This document shows, in pieces, positions 36,201 through 44,939 of a stretch of 44,939 nucleotides of DNA. A model generated the notes under the pieces. The model saw nothing but the letters and a program-made list of their open reading frames with translations. It did no database searches and had not been told where the DNA came from. Origin of the DNA: Polychytrium aggregatum (taxonomy: Eukaryota; Chytridiomycota; Chytridiomycetes; Polychytriales); NCBI RefSeq assembly GCF_025602895.1, contig NW_026516430.1, positions 1 through 44,939 of the forward strand, in the 5' to 3' direction. Numbering within the stretch: position 1 is the stretch's first letter; each line of letters starts with the position of its first letter. Both the position numbers and the translations under genes were made by a program.

Positions 36201-37345
36201 AGTCAGACTGGCGCGCCACCCTGAGCTGGGACCAGTTCTACGTCTCGCCGTTTCTGGGGACCCTGCGCGTCGGCCTCTCGGCGGCACCTCTGCTCTACGC
36301 CGTTTCCTTTGGCTGCCCGATCGCCTCGGATGTCAACGGCACGCTCTCTGCCGACTGCAGCACAAGTAACGCCACCGTGGCCTGTCCCGGATACGAGAAC
36401 CAGACCGTCCGGTGGCAAAGTGCGGCGTACGATTCTGCAGCAAGTCGCGGATCGATCACCGTGGATTTTGGAATCGATTCCTGCAGCAGCATCTACGTGT
36501 GGATCTCCCACGACATACCCGCTCCAATGACACTTTACTCGATCAGCCTCGCCTATCTGGGCTGGCATCGCATTTGGCTATGGACGCTCACGGGGCTGGG
36601 GCTGCTCGAGTTTGTTGTCCTACTCGGGCTCATGGTGGCCAGCGTCGCCAGGGCGCTCGCTCGCCTTGCACTGAGGAAAAAGTCTGATGCCCGAACCCGG
36701 GTGGGTCCGGACAGCATTGCAAGCTCCATCGACAAGGACAAGATCTGTTCCTGGCTCGTCAACATGGATGATCAAGCCGCTACCGGGCCGACGTTATGGT
36801 CGAGAAGATGGCGACTGTTCGTCATTTGGACGGTGTTCATTGTCTCCAAGGTCGTCCTGGCCACCACCGGCGCCTTTGGCATCGTGGCGCTGTACTATCC
36901 GCCTTGGCGACCACTGCTGTCGTGGTCGCTGTTCATGCCTTTCATCCTGGTCCTCGTCCTGGACGGCCTTCTGGGCTGCGGCCGTCATCGCCGACTGGTG
37001 GCCGCCCATCGCTGCCTGAAGATCCGGGGCCGCAGCCTCGGCCTCTGGAAGATATGGGTTCTTGCGGACTTGCTTCTGCTTGTATTCACGTCGCTCGGCG
37101 CCCTGGTTGTGTTCCTGGACAATGTGGCTGCTGGACTTCATGCGACGATCTTTATTGTCTTTGTAGCACTGTGGTTCGCCCGCGGTGCTGTTTCTTCCGC
37201 GTGGCTGTGGTCGGCTGTGAGGCAAGCCGACATGCAAGTTGGGCGACAAGTGACACCGACACCAGCAGCAGCACCCACGGCTGGAACACTCAGCCGATCG
37301 CATCCCCAGCCTGTCAACAGCCGCCCCACACAACTGTATAAATAG
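33293..37345 (+). CDS. Fungalysin-like zinc metallopeptidase with C-terminal polytopic membrane domain
   Basis: A gluzincin protease, probably membrane-tethered with its catalytic domain outside the cell. Exons: 33293-33410, 33533-33578, 33743-34610, about 34678 to an unresolved end, 34855-35701 and 35838-37345. Signal peptide MTRPSLALALALWMVSTLDA; FTP/PepSY-like propeptide (SVVRVRPQIDGIPVTGADRV, WKIVDIAEPAPGRTIRWIDA); zinc motif HEMTH at 35470-35484; third ligand in NEGWAD (Glu codon 35569-35571), 33 residues after the first His, near the fungalysin spacing. From about 36560 to 37210 there are roughly five hydrophobic helices, for example LLEFVVLLGLMVASVARAL and WVLADLLLLVFTSLGALVVF, unlike soluble secreted fungalysins. 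Many NxS/T sites lie in the ectodomain. Introns 3 and 4 do not close in phase with canonical sites, so the segment YLHGNNDTLLKTGGPK is joined uncertainly. Confidence 0.8.
34818..34850 (+). repeat. CGGCT pentanucleotide repeat in metallopeptidase intron 4
   Basis: Six or more copies of CGGCT end at the acceptor CCTCAG of 34854. A TACTAAC-type branch sequence lies about 80 bases upstream at 34773-34779, so the repeat fills the branch-to-acceptor interval and contains no AG. Confidence 0.9.
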
Positions 37346-37440
37346 AATGACAGCACCATGTCGACTTGTAGAATCTGTGCAAGATGACCCAGGAGGGAGC
37401 AGACATTCTGCAAGAGTTTGTCCAGAGACCATCGCAGACC

Positions 37441-38913
37441 CTATCCGGCCGCCTTACTGAACCAGAAGACAGCGGCGTCGACATCCTTGGCAACACCCTC
37501 GCCGTTCTGATAGCAGTTGCCGAGAGCGTTCTGCCCATACCGATTTCCCTGTTCGGCCGACTTGCGGAACCACTCGACGGCCTTGTAGTAGTCTGTTGCC
37601 ACTCCTGCTCCTTGGTGATAGCAATGACCAAGCATCCACTGCCCGTAGGAGTTTCCTTGGTTGGCTGACCTGCTGAACCACTCGAGTGCAATCGAGCTTT
37701 CATAGCATTCTCCCCATCCTGAGTAATGGCACAATCCAATCCAGAACTGACCGTCGCCATGTCCGTCGCTTGCGAGCTGCTCGAATGTATCCACTGCCTG
37801 ATTCATGTCCCATGACGTTCCGAATCCATAGGAGAAGCATATGGCCGTGAGGTGGCGACACAGCCAGTCTTGCTCTGATCCCAGCTGGCACAGCTCGACG
37901 AATTTTCGAGATGCGAGGATGCTGGAGTCGGGACGTACGTTCGTACTTTCACCAGCGAGACACTCCTCTTCTCCCAAGGGAAACTCATCCGATCTGTTCT
38001 CCCGGATGATCTTGACTCCCTTCTGCTCGTCACGCACAGTACCCCGGCCGAGATAGTGCATCCACCCAACCATGTGCGTGGCGATGGGCTTGATGACCGG
38101 GTCGGTGGATTGAGGGCTGACCTCCTGCCAGCGGTTGAAGGCATCGGCGTCGCTCTGTTCGACACCATGGCCGATGAACGAGAGCCAGCCACGGAGGAAC
38201 ACGATATGGAGTCGACCGTCTTCACTGCCTTGATCTGCGGCCTTGGAATGCCACTCAATGGCTGTGTCAAAGTCTTGGTCGACACTCTCGCCGCCTTCAT
38301 AGCAGCAGCCAAGGGCGATTTGAGCCTGAGGCATCCCACGATCTGCAAGTGTGCGGTACAGCTCGACGGCCTTGGTGTAGTCTTGGAAGACTCCGAGTCC
38401 GTTGCGGTAGGAGTGGGCCAGGTGGAATTGTGCCATTGGATGCTTTGCGTTGGCAGCCGTTTCCAGGTGCTGGGCGATTTCTTGTTGTGTTTCTCGCCGC
38501 TTGGACCGAGTCACTGGCTGCCGGTGAGCGAGATTGGCTTGCAGGATTCGTGCCAGCAGATATGACGCAGCAGGGTTTCCCTGGTCAGCCAAGGCAACGA
38601 GCCAGGATCGGTCGGCAGTCTCTTGGCCGCCATAGTGCAGCGAGATGGCAATCAAGTCGTTGGCAGAGATGAGATCCGGCAGCGGCCTGTCTGGAGAGTG
38701 CAGCCGGTTCTCCTTGCACCAGTGTCGAAGCCGATTCACTTTGGAGTCCAGGAGTGGCTGGGCCCGCTTGCAGACGAGGAGCAGGGTCTCAATGTCGGCG
38801 AGGCTGAGGGCGAGCTGGAAGCTGTCGTTGCAGCAGATTATGGTGAAGATGTCTGGGCACGGTCTGGGAGATGGCTGAGTTGGACCGATGGAGGGGTGGG
38901 CATTGGCGGACAT
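37441..38913 (-). CDS. Sel1-repeat (TPR-like) protein
   Basis: A helical-repeat scaffold protein of unknown partner. A single exon from the true ATG at 38913 gives 490 residues. The N-terminus has the pattern SFQLALSLADIETLLLVCKR, which in chytrid Sel1 proteins often replaces a conventional targeting domain. Sel1 repeats are clear at HPMAQFHLAHSYRNGLGVFQ, PQAQIALGCCYEGGESVDQD, YGQWMLGHCYHQGAGVATDY and YGQNALGNCYQNGEGVAKDV, with more degenerate ones between. Translation stops right after FWFSKAAG, at the end of a repeat unit, so a C-terminal domain may be lost or the stop may be natural. Its stop lies 95 bases from that of the convergent metallopeptidase gene. An in-frame GTG at 39033 is not a likely start. 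Confidence 0.85.
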   Translation of the reverse strand: MSANAHPSIGPTQPSPRPCPDIFTIICCNDSFQLALSLADIETLLLVCKRAQPLLDSKVNRLRHWCKENRLHSPDRPLPDLISANDLIAISLHYGGQETADRSWLVALADQGNPAASYLLARILQANLAHRQPVTRSKRRETQQEIAQHLETAANAKHPMAQFHLAHSYRNGLGVFQDYTKAVELYRTLADRGMPQAQIALGCCYEGGESVDQDFDTAIEWHSKAADQGSEDGRLHIVFLRGWLSFIGHGVEQSDADAFNRWQEVSPQSTDPVIKPIATHMVGWMHYLGRGTVRDEQKGVKIIRENRSDEFPLGEEECLAGESTNVRPDSSILASRKFVELCQLGSEQDWLCRHLTAICFSYGFGTSWDMNQAVDTFEQLASDGHGDGQFWIGLCHYSGWGECYESSIALEWFSRSANQGNSYGQWMLGHCYHQGAGVATDYYKAVEWFRKSAEQGNRYGQNALGNCYQNGEGVAKDVDAAVFWFSKAAG

Positions 38914-39225
38914 GGTTGCGATGGGGACAGCGTGGGAGGGGCGACGGAACAGGCTGACGGAACAGGGCGACGGAACGGGGTGATGAAGCGAAGGAACGGG
39001 GGAAGAGGCAAGCAGAGCGACAGTGTCTGCCACCGAACATGGCCATCTGGGTGAGCATCACGGCCAACGCAACAGCTCCAAGAATATCCGGCTCGATGGT
39101 TCTGCTTTTCGACGGACAAACTCGACGCTTCCGATTTCTCCGCACCCCCTGCCTCAAAAGTGACTGGCACCCCGCTTCATGCGCCCAAGCCCAACAACTC
39201 TCTTCCCCGTCTGCGTCTCGCCAAC
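38914..39225. promoter_or_regulatory. Short bidirectional promoter
   Basis: 312 bases between divergent Sel1 and small membrane-protein genes. GACGGAACRG recurs at least three times near 38940-38980. No TATA box is evident. Confidence 0.4.
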
Positions 39226-39531
39226 ATGTTCTCTTCGAGGCCTCATTCCGCATACCCAAAGCACCATCCCGCCATTTTTGGCCAGCTTCTCATTTGGCTG
39301 CTGGTTCTCCTGGCGCCTCTGCCCGCCCGAGCGGACGACTGTTCCTCTGGCACAGGCGTCAATTCCCTCGGCAAACCGGTCTGCAACTCTGGGGCATCGA
39401 TCGAGGCGATTGCCATCGGCGTTGCCTTCGGTGCCCTCGTGCTCCTCATCATCGGCTTCGCCCTTTATCGATACCTTCAGCGCCGAAAGTCGCAGCCCAA
39501 GACGCCAGCTCAATCGGATCCCCAAGTCTGA
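39226..39531 (+). CDS. Small single-pass membrane protein, unknown function
   Basis: 101 residues in one exon. The ATG at 39226 starts a signal peptide or first membrane segment (IFGQLLIWLLVLLAPLPARA), followed by a short Cys-containing loop (DDCSSGTG, PVCNSG), then a membrane helix (IAIGVAFGALVLLIIGFALY) and a basic tail (RYLQRRKSQPKTPAQSD). Topology predicted is type I: short lumenal or extracellular loop with two Cys able to form one disulfide, cytosolic basic tail. No family recognised. An upstream in-frame GTG at 39160 is not used as a start. Confidence 0.6.
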   Translation: MFSSRPHSAYPKHHPAIFGQLLIWLLVLLAPLPARADDCSSGTGVNSLGKPVCNSGASIEAIAIGVAFGALVLLIIGFALYRYLQRRKSQPKTPAQSDPQV

Positions 39532-39863
39532 GCAGACAGAACCTGTCCAAACAACTATCACTCTCTGCCCCCCACGAACACCACTTCCGATGTACCCGCT
39601 GTTAATCCTCAGCCGACTTTATCTATGATGCCAATATATCGCTTCCCAGCCTGCTGTCAGCAACATGCACTATCGCGACCATGCATCCAGGGCACTGTCG
39701 CCGACCCAGACGTTCCGGCGCTGTCGTTCAGGTTCGGCAGTTTTCCGACAGGACGACCTGTCCGAGCAGGCATCGCCTTGCAGCTATCTGCACGCCGCAG
39801 GTTCGACACAACGGGAGTCATGGGCCAAGTTCTCAGCATCGCCCAGGGCTGAGTCGTGCTGCC
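39532..39863. other. Convergent spacer
   Basis: About 330 bases between the small membrane-protein stop and the MLH1 stop. Two opposed 3' UTRs are expected; nothing else seen. Confidence 0.5.
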
Positions 39864-42800
39864 TCAACATCGTTCGAACACTTTGTAGAGGTCCTTCAGA
39901 TTGGCAATTTCGACGACGCTGCCGCTCGTTGCGATTTCCTTTGGTACAACTAGATGGCATCGGAATGCTGGAAAGACAACATGCTCGATGGTCCAGTAAT
40001 AGTCTTCAAGCTCTGGGTGCTTTGGGCTGACTCCCGGCGTCGATTGTTGCGATGCGTGTTCGGACCTTGGTGTTGACCCGGTGTCGTCCGGCGTTCCTGC
40101 ACTTGCTACCCTGCCTTGGGATCCCTCTGTGCTTTCCAGCAATCCTGGGATGATGACGGGTTCTTCGACCGAGTAGAACAAACCAATCTCCCAGCAGAGG
40201 GCCTCGAAGCACTCCTTCTCGGCTTCCCAGCCAACCTGGGTATTGCGAGGATGCACGAGCGTCATTCAGCCAACTCGGCGAGCAGTAGTGTATTTTGCTA
40301 CTCTGATCGGACCAGTATCGAAGACAAACCAACTCACCTCGGTTCCAAGCCGAAGCAGAAATAGCGGCAGCTTGGCCATGTTGGGGACGTAGCCCTTGAG
40401 CAGAATCGGCAGTGTCGTCAGGTATCCTTCCTCGCTTATGCCGATGGCGAAATACTCCGACAGTAGCTCTCGCTTCGAGAGTATGGTTGCGACGACGGAC
40501 TGTTGACGGAGGAACAAGATTGCAGAGTTATGACTGCCTGTCGCCTGCGTTGTTGAGGCTTGCTCGCTTTTCTCGGATCGAAACCTTACCTCAGCAATCT
40601 CCTCGGCGCTGGATTCCACTGGGATCTCGCTGATCAGCTCGGGATCCTCCAGCGCCATCGACAGAAGGCTCGATATCGATACGGGCGCCGATAGTGTCAT
40701 GATTCCAAAGTTCATAAATGCCTTCAGCGCAAGTTGGTAAAACAAGTGACAGCTGTCGTAGAGGGCCAGTCAAAGCGACAGGCCGTCGATACAGGATAGC
40801 GTGTTAGAGCCGATGAGGCGCTTGTGTCGGGCGCAATCAGCGATGAAGCCCCTGATACCCCACTATGGGAGTGCGCTCCGGCAATGAGCTCATGAGTACC
40901 TCAACTCATGGTAGTTGACCAAGTAAAGTCCAGTTTGGTGTTGCACAACAGCCAGCGGCTCTTTGGCGATGCCGACCCACACATGGCGGCGGAACAGTTC
41001 GGTCAGAGCTTGATCGTTGTTGGTGGCAGTAAAAGGAGGGGGCGGTCGATTGTGGGAGCCGTTGATGTCGTCGACGTGCACAACGTGGTCATAGTGTCAT
41101 GGTGTCAGTGTCATTATTCCCAGCAAGTTGGAATCACCCGAGTCCGACTGCTGATCAAGTGATGAACGCAAATGGCTCGCTCGATCGCTTACCAGCATGA
41201 CTCTTCTCCTGAACTTCAGACCGAAGCTCCAGAATGCTTATCAAGCGCACGTCGACCCAGTCGCGGACACTCTCCGTGGACGGTGTTATGTCGCTCTCGA
41301 AGCGCACCTTGGTTGCGGCACGATCGTGCTCGTGCGGGCCCGAACGAATTGACACTTGTTCGCCTTCGTCGGTCGCCGATCTCAAAGGTGCATCTGCCTC
41401 AGGTTGTTCGCCACCAACAGCGCCACTTGCAGAGTTACCGAGGGCCTCTTCAATTTTGCGCTTTGCTGGAACACGAGCGACAGGCTCGTGATCATCTACA
41501 GACATCGGGTCAGCAACGGTATCGACATCAACCGCGGCGGTGCGGTCGTCGGGCTTGTCGGACAGATTGACTTGGCTGCCCAAGAGCTCGATGGAGGTTG
41601 TTCGAGTCCGAGAAGAGTTGAGGGATTGCGCCACTGCTCCAGGGGTGTCAGCGCGGGTGATGAACGCATCCAGGGTACGAGTCTTGCTGTCAGTCCGAAC
41701 AAGGTCGTGTTGGTAGGGCTTGGACGAGGCTGTCATAGCAGGCGAGCGCACGGAGTGAGCGGGGCACTGTATCGGTCAAGGAAGGACACACACTATGCAT
41801 GCTGATGGTGTGGTGCCCGGCGACTCCTGAGCAATCGATCGGTTGCACCCAAGCCATGCACCCACTTCAAGAAGCGCCAATCGAGCCACATCATCCGGTC
41901 AGCTAAAAGTTCCACTTACACAATGTAGATGCAGCCTCGGCGGATATCGTCGGGATGCTACTGCCCGGTAGAAGGGTCTGCAACAGAAACAAAACGATGT
42001 CGAAGGCTCAGTTTGATCGCTCTGGTCTGGCGGACGAGCGCCCCGTGCGCTCGCATGACAGCATTGTTCACAAGATCCGTCGTACGGTGGATACGCCGGT
42101 ACAGGCTGCCGCGGCGATGCCAACCTGGGTATAAAATATCCGTGACGAGTTGGCGTCCTTGAGCGACTCCTGAAGCGCTTCGCAGATTGTCTCGATAATG
42201 CTATCCTCGTTCAGAAAGTGGACCTGAGGGTGAGACAGCCAGAGGGATGAGCATCACTGAGACCAAGGTCGGTAGGCACGCAACGGCTGCTGCTCAGCGA
42301 CGATACCTCTCGCTTTGTTGGATGAACATTCACGTCGACGTTCTGAGGCTTGATCTCGAGGCTCATATACACAAACGGATGGGTGCCCTTTGGAAGATAG
42401 GCCTGATAGACATTCTCGATTGCCCGTTTCAAATTGATGCTATCTACGGCACGATCTTTTCCGTTAATCCGGAAACGGTGCGGTTGATGAACCGTTCGGG
42501 CACGGCATCGTCAATCAAGTGGGGTTGTAAAAGAAAACAGCGCCAAGAGCATACACCGTATCAAAGAAACGAGCCCATTCTGGATGCACATGGCGGCGGC
42601 AGGTCGTGAGGCAACATACGGTTGATAAACAGCAGGAAGATCATCTTTTTTGTGTTGTAGTTGGCATTCGAGATGTTTCCCTTCATTGAAAAGTCCCACT
42701 GGGTCGATTCGTGGGATATCTCCAACAACTCCTTGGCGATCTGTGGGCCGTACACCGCGCGAATGTTGTCGATCGTGGTCGCTGTCGATGACGTGAACAA

Positions 42801-44281
42801 ATCTGAGGTAGTGTGTCCGTGCTGCGGACAATCACAGGCGGGCCAAGGGCAAATCAGTCAACGCAGTCGGCCGGCTGCATAGGTCCATATGCCAGGATCG
42901 GCACTCGGATGCAAATGCTAAGACACATGCGATTGTCGCCGATGCGACAAACAAGCCGTCAACCACCGACATTCCGATCTCGGGCGATTCCTGACCTTTT
43001 TGCATGTAAAGCTGACTCCAGCGTTGTGGATGGCATACTTTTGGACAATGTCCAGAATCTGTTGCGAATACAAGCGCGGCGCTCGTGTCAGCTCGGCAGC
43101 TCATCAGGGCCAAATCCAGTTCGCAGCGCCGTGACACAGACAAACGCTCTCTTGGCCAGCACGACGGTCTGTAGAAGGAGCCCGACCTTGGAGTACTCTT
43201 CTGAGGTATTCTTGAGCGCCTTACGACGTGTCGCCACATTGAAGAACAGATCCTCGACCTGGGTTGAGTCGGCAGGAGCACGCAAAAGTCAGAGCTAAAG
43301 AATGCGTTCACCCTCGGCGGTCTGCTCGTCGCTCGCCTACCGTGATCTGGGTTCCGTTGTTTCCCGCACACGCCTTGGGCTCTGCTTTGGTCCCGGGTTT
43401 GGGCGGCGTCATCTTTCCATCGGCGTAATGGGCTCTGGATCAAACACAAGCCAGACGGTGAGCGAGGAGGCACAATGTCGTTGCGGAATCCGCCTCTGTG
43501 TTTGCCACCGAGTATGACCAGTCAATGGCGACAGTCTGAACGGAATAGCAAAGGGCTCTCCAGTATTGGATTCATCGCAACATACTTCCAGGCGCACGGC
43601 GACGAGGCCGTCTTGGTGGTGATGGAAACATGCGCGACGTGGCTGATGCTGGCGAGGGCTTCTCCTCGGAACCCGTATGTGCAGATGGAGTTGAGATCTT
43701 CATACTTGCGCAGCTTGCTTGTCGCAAAGCGCTCGCAAACTGCCCGACAAGCGGATAGCCATGTCGGAGGAGGGCGGTGGCTGTGAGTCGGGCGCTCGGG
43801 GACGCAATCACGACCCTCGTTCGCTGGAGTGCATGAGTTTCTGGCCCGGCCGCCACCGCCGCAGCCGCCTACCGAGATCCATGTCATCCTTGTCGATGCC
43901 ACTCCATTGTCAGTGATTTGCAGGAGCTTGAGGCCGCCGTCCTTGGCGACGACAGTGATAGCCGTTGCCTTTGCGTCCAGCGAATTCTCGATCATTTCTT
44001 TCAAGGCATTTGCGGGTCTGTGAATAATCTGCAGCCCGGTGCGATGGTCACGATGAGAGCAGCAACAGGCCGAGGTACCATGATCGGAAACCAGACCGAG
44101 GCAGTATCGTGAGTGGAGGGCATGTTGATGTTCGCTGGTTGCCCAGCAGCGCAGAGCGAATCCCAGCCGCGGCATGACCGACGAACCCCGACGAACCAGG
44201 GCTCCTCACCTCTCCAGCGGCGATGCGGTTGACGACAGCCTCGTCGAGCTTCTGGATTTTGCTTCTCTGCTCCTCGGCCAT
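39864..44281 (-). CDS. MLH1: DNA mismatch repair protein MLH1 (MutL homologue), with a one-base frame break in exon 2
   Basis: Nuclear GHKL ATPase; pairs with Pms1/PMS2 to act after MutS recognition. Fifteen minus-strand exons: 44281-44210, 44028-43873, 43739-43586, 43434-43341, 43258-43187, 43058-42996, 42821-42620, 42455-42307, 42223-42125, 41977-41920, 41729-41193, 41008-40900, 40752-40590, 40499-40338 and 40235-39864, about 820 residues. N-terminal motifs: [37 protein letters not shown] [19 protein letters not shown] and [17 protein letters not shown]; then [20 protein letters not shown]. The C-terminal dimerisation domain has [23 protein letters not shown] and ends in FERC, the invariant MLH1 terminus. 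All phases close except exon 2: after ITDNG at about 43910 one base is missing, then GIDKDDMDL follows in the next frame. This is motif II (DNGxG) of the ATP site. A sequence error is likelier than loss, because all other motifs are intact. Confidence 0.95.
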
Positions 44282-44283
44282 GA

Positions 44284-44924
44284 TCAGCGTGCGGCTCGTG
44301 AGGCCGAGATGTAAGCAAAGCGCTGTTCGGCATTGTGCTGGACGGGTGCAGTTGACATTGCAACCCGTTGGATACGAAGGCGACTGCGCAGAGGAGCCGC
44401 TCTCGCTGCACCGAGACGAGGCCAGACAAAACGAGAGAGAAGATCCTGGCCACACACACACAGATACATATCACTATCAATTTTTCCGACCCCTCACGGC
44501 TGCTCATCTCGGTCACCTGAAAGTCACGTCGAATGTGGAGCAGCAAAGTTGGAATCCGGCTATGGTCGGTTGGCGGCATTTGTTATCACCTTGAGCCGAT
44601 TGACGGTGGTGGTGGGCAATTGGTGTGGAGGAATGACCAATTGTATCATTGTTGGAAGTTCCACTCCGATTGCGGACAAGAACCACCACCATCTGAATCT
44701 CTCTGGTTGGAAACCTAGTCAAGCGTGGCTGTGTGTCAGCGAGATGACATGATCGTTTGGCTATCAGGCAAGACTCACCTTGACAAGATGTCTTCCCACG
44801 ACTGATTGAGCGAGCGATGCGTTTCTGGATCCGAATCAAGGACGCCACTGCGCAGTATCTCTGCCAGCCCAAAATGCGCTGGTTTTGAGGAGATTCTTTC
44901 TTCCCCAAGGGCAGAACCAGCCAT
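44284..44924 (-). CDS. Small three-exon protein, unknown function, abutting MLH1
   Basis: Not recognised. ATG at 44924; exons 44924-44779, 44559-44498 and 44405-44284 join with consistent phases to 109 residues. Exon 1 reads MAGSALGEERISSKPAHFGL and continues with LAEILRSGVLDSDPETHRSL; exon 2 contains RIPTLLLHIRRDFQ; exon 3 ends NAEQRFAYISASRAAR. Mostly helical and basic at the C-terminus, with no signal peptide or membrane segment. The TGA ends at 44284 and the MLH1 ATG begins at 44281, so only two bases separate them on the same strand. Donors are GTGAGT and GTGAGG, acceptors CCATAG and GTGCAG. Exon 1 is the firmest part. Confidence 0.45.
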
Positions 44925-44939
44925 GGTCGCTATTTTCTC

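Noticed and set aside
44284..44924. The small upstream exons as a 5' extension of MLH1
   Set aside because: The small frame ends with a stop before the MLH1 ATG, and MLH1 already has a full N-terminus starting just before [13 protein letters not shown].

Overview
This is a 45-kb window of nuclear DNA from a GC-rich, intron-rich fungus, most probably a chytrid (Chytridiomycota; inference). The evidence is: short GT-AG introns in nearly every gene; a fungal Bem3-type PX-PH-RhoGAP protein; a Zn2Cys6 regulator; a fungalysin-like metallopeptidase; a Pex26-like rather than yeast Pex15-like peroxin; and fragments of a Cys/His-rich family I associate with GTPase proteins expanded in early-diverging fungi. 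No tRNA, rRNA, CRISPR array or intact transposon was seen.

Layout, left to right: ankyrin protein (+, 143-1295); thymidylate kinase (+, 1718-2904); Pex26-like tail-anchored peroxin (-, 3240-4534); a large disordered protein of unknown function (+, about 4786-8017); a second disordered Ser/Pro-rich protein (+, 8974-11667); secreted M28 aminopeptidase (+, 12899-14921); MCFD2-like EF-hand protein (-, 15158-15601); an AT-richer island with two head-to-head broken paralogues (about 16.17-17.97 kb); IMP dehydrogenase (-, 18547-20697); Zn2Cys6 factor (+, 21618-24420); Bem3-like RhoGAP (-, 25690-31320); membrane-tethered metallopeptidase (+, 33293-37345); Sel1-repeat protein (-, 37441-38913); small single-pass membrane protein (+, 39226-39531); MLH1 mismatch-repair ATPase in 15 exons (-, 39864-44281); and a 109-residue unknown protein (-, 44284-44924) whose stop lies two bases before the MLH1 start.

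The genes are mostly unrelated housekeeping functions: nucleotide synthesis (TMPK, IMPDH), DNA repair (MLH1), peroxisome import, Cdc42/Rho polarity, ER-Golgi export and extracellular proteolysis. They do not form a cluster. Exon joins were derived by hand. For most genes the exon phases add up exactly; where they do not (ankyrin intron 2, metallopeptidase introns 3 and 4, MLH1 exon 2, the 16-kb remnant) this is stated. The most unusual items are the head-to-head gene remnants with a one-base break, the one-base break in MLH1 at the ATP-binding DNGxG motif, the protease fused to a polytopic membrane domain, and a 324-base stop-free intron that imitates coding sequence. Simple and minisatellite repeats are abundant but lie almost entirely in introns and intergenic DNA.
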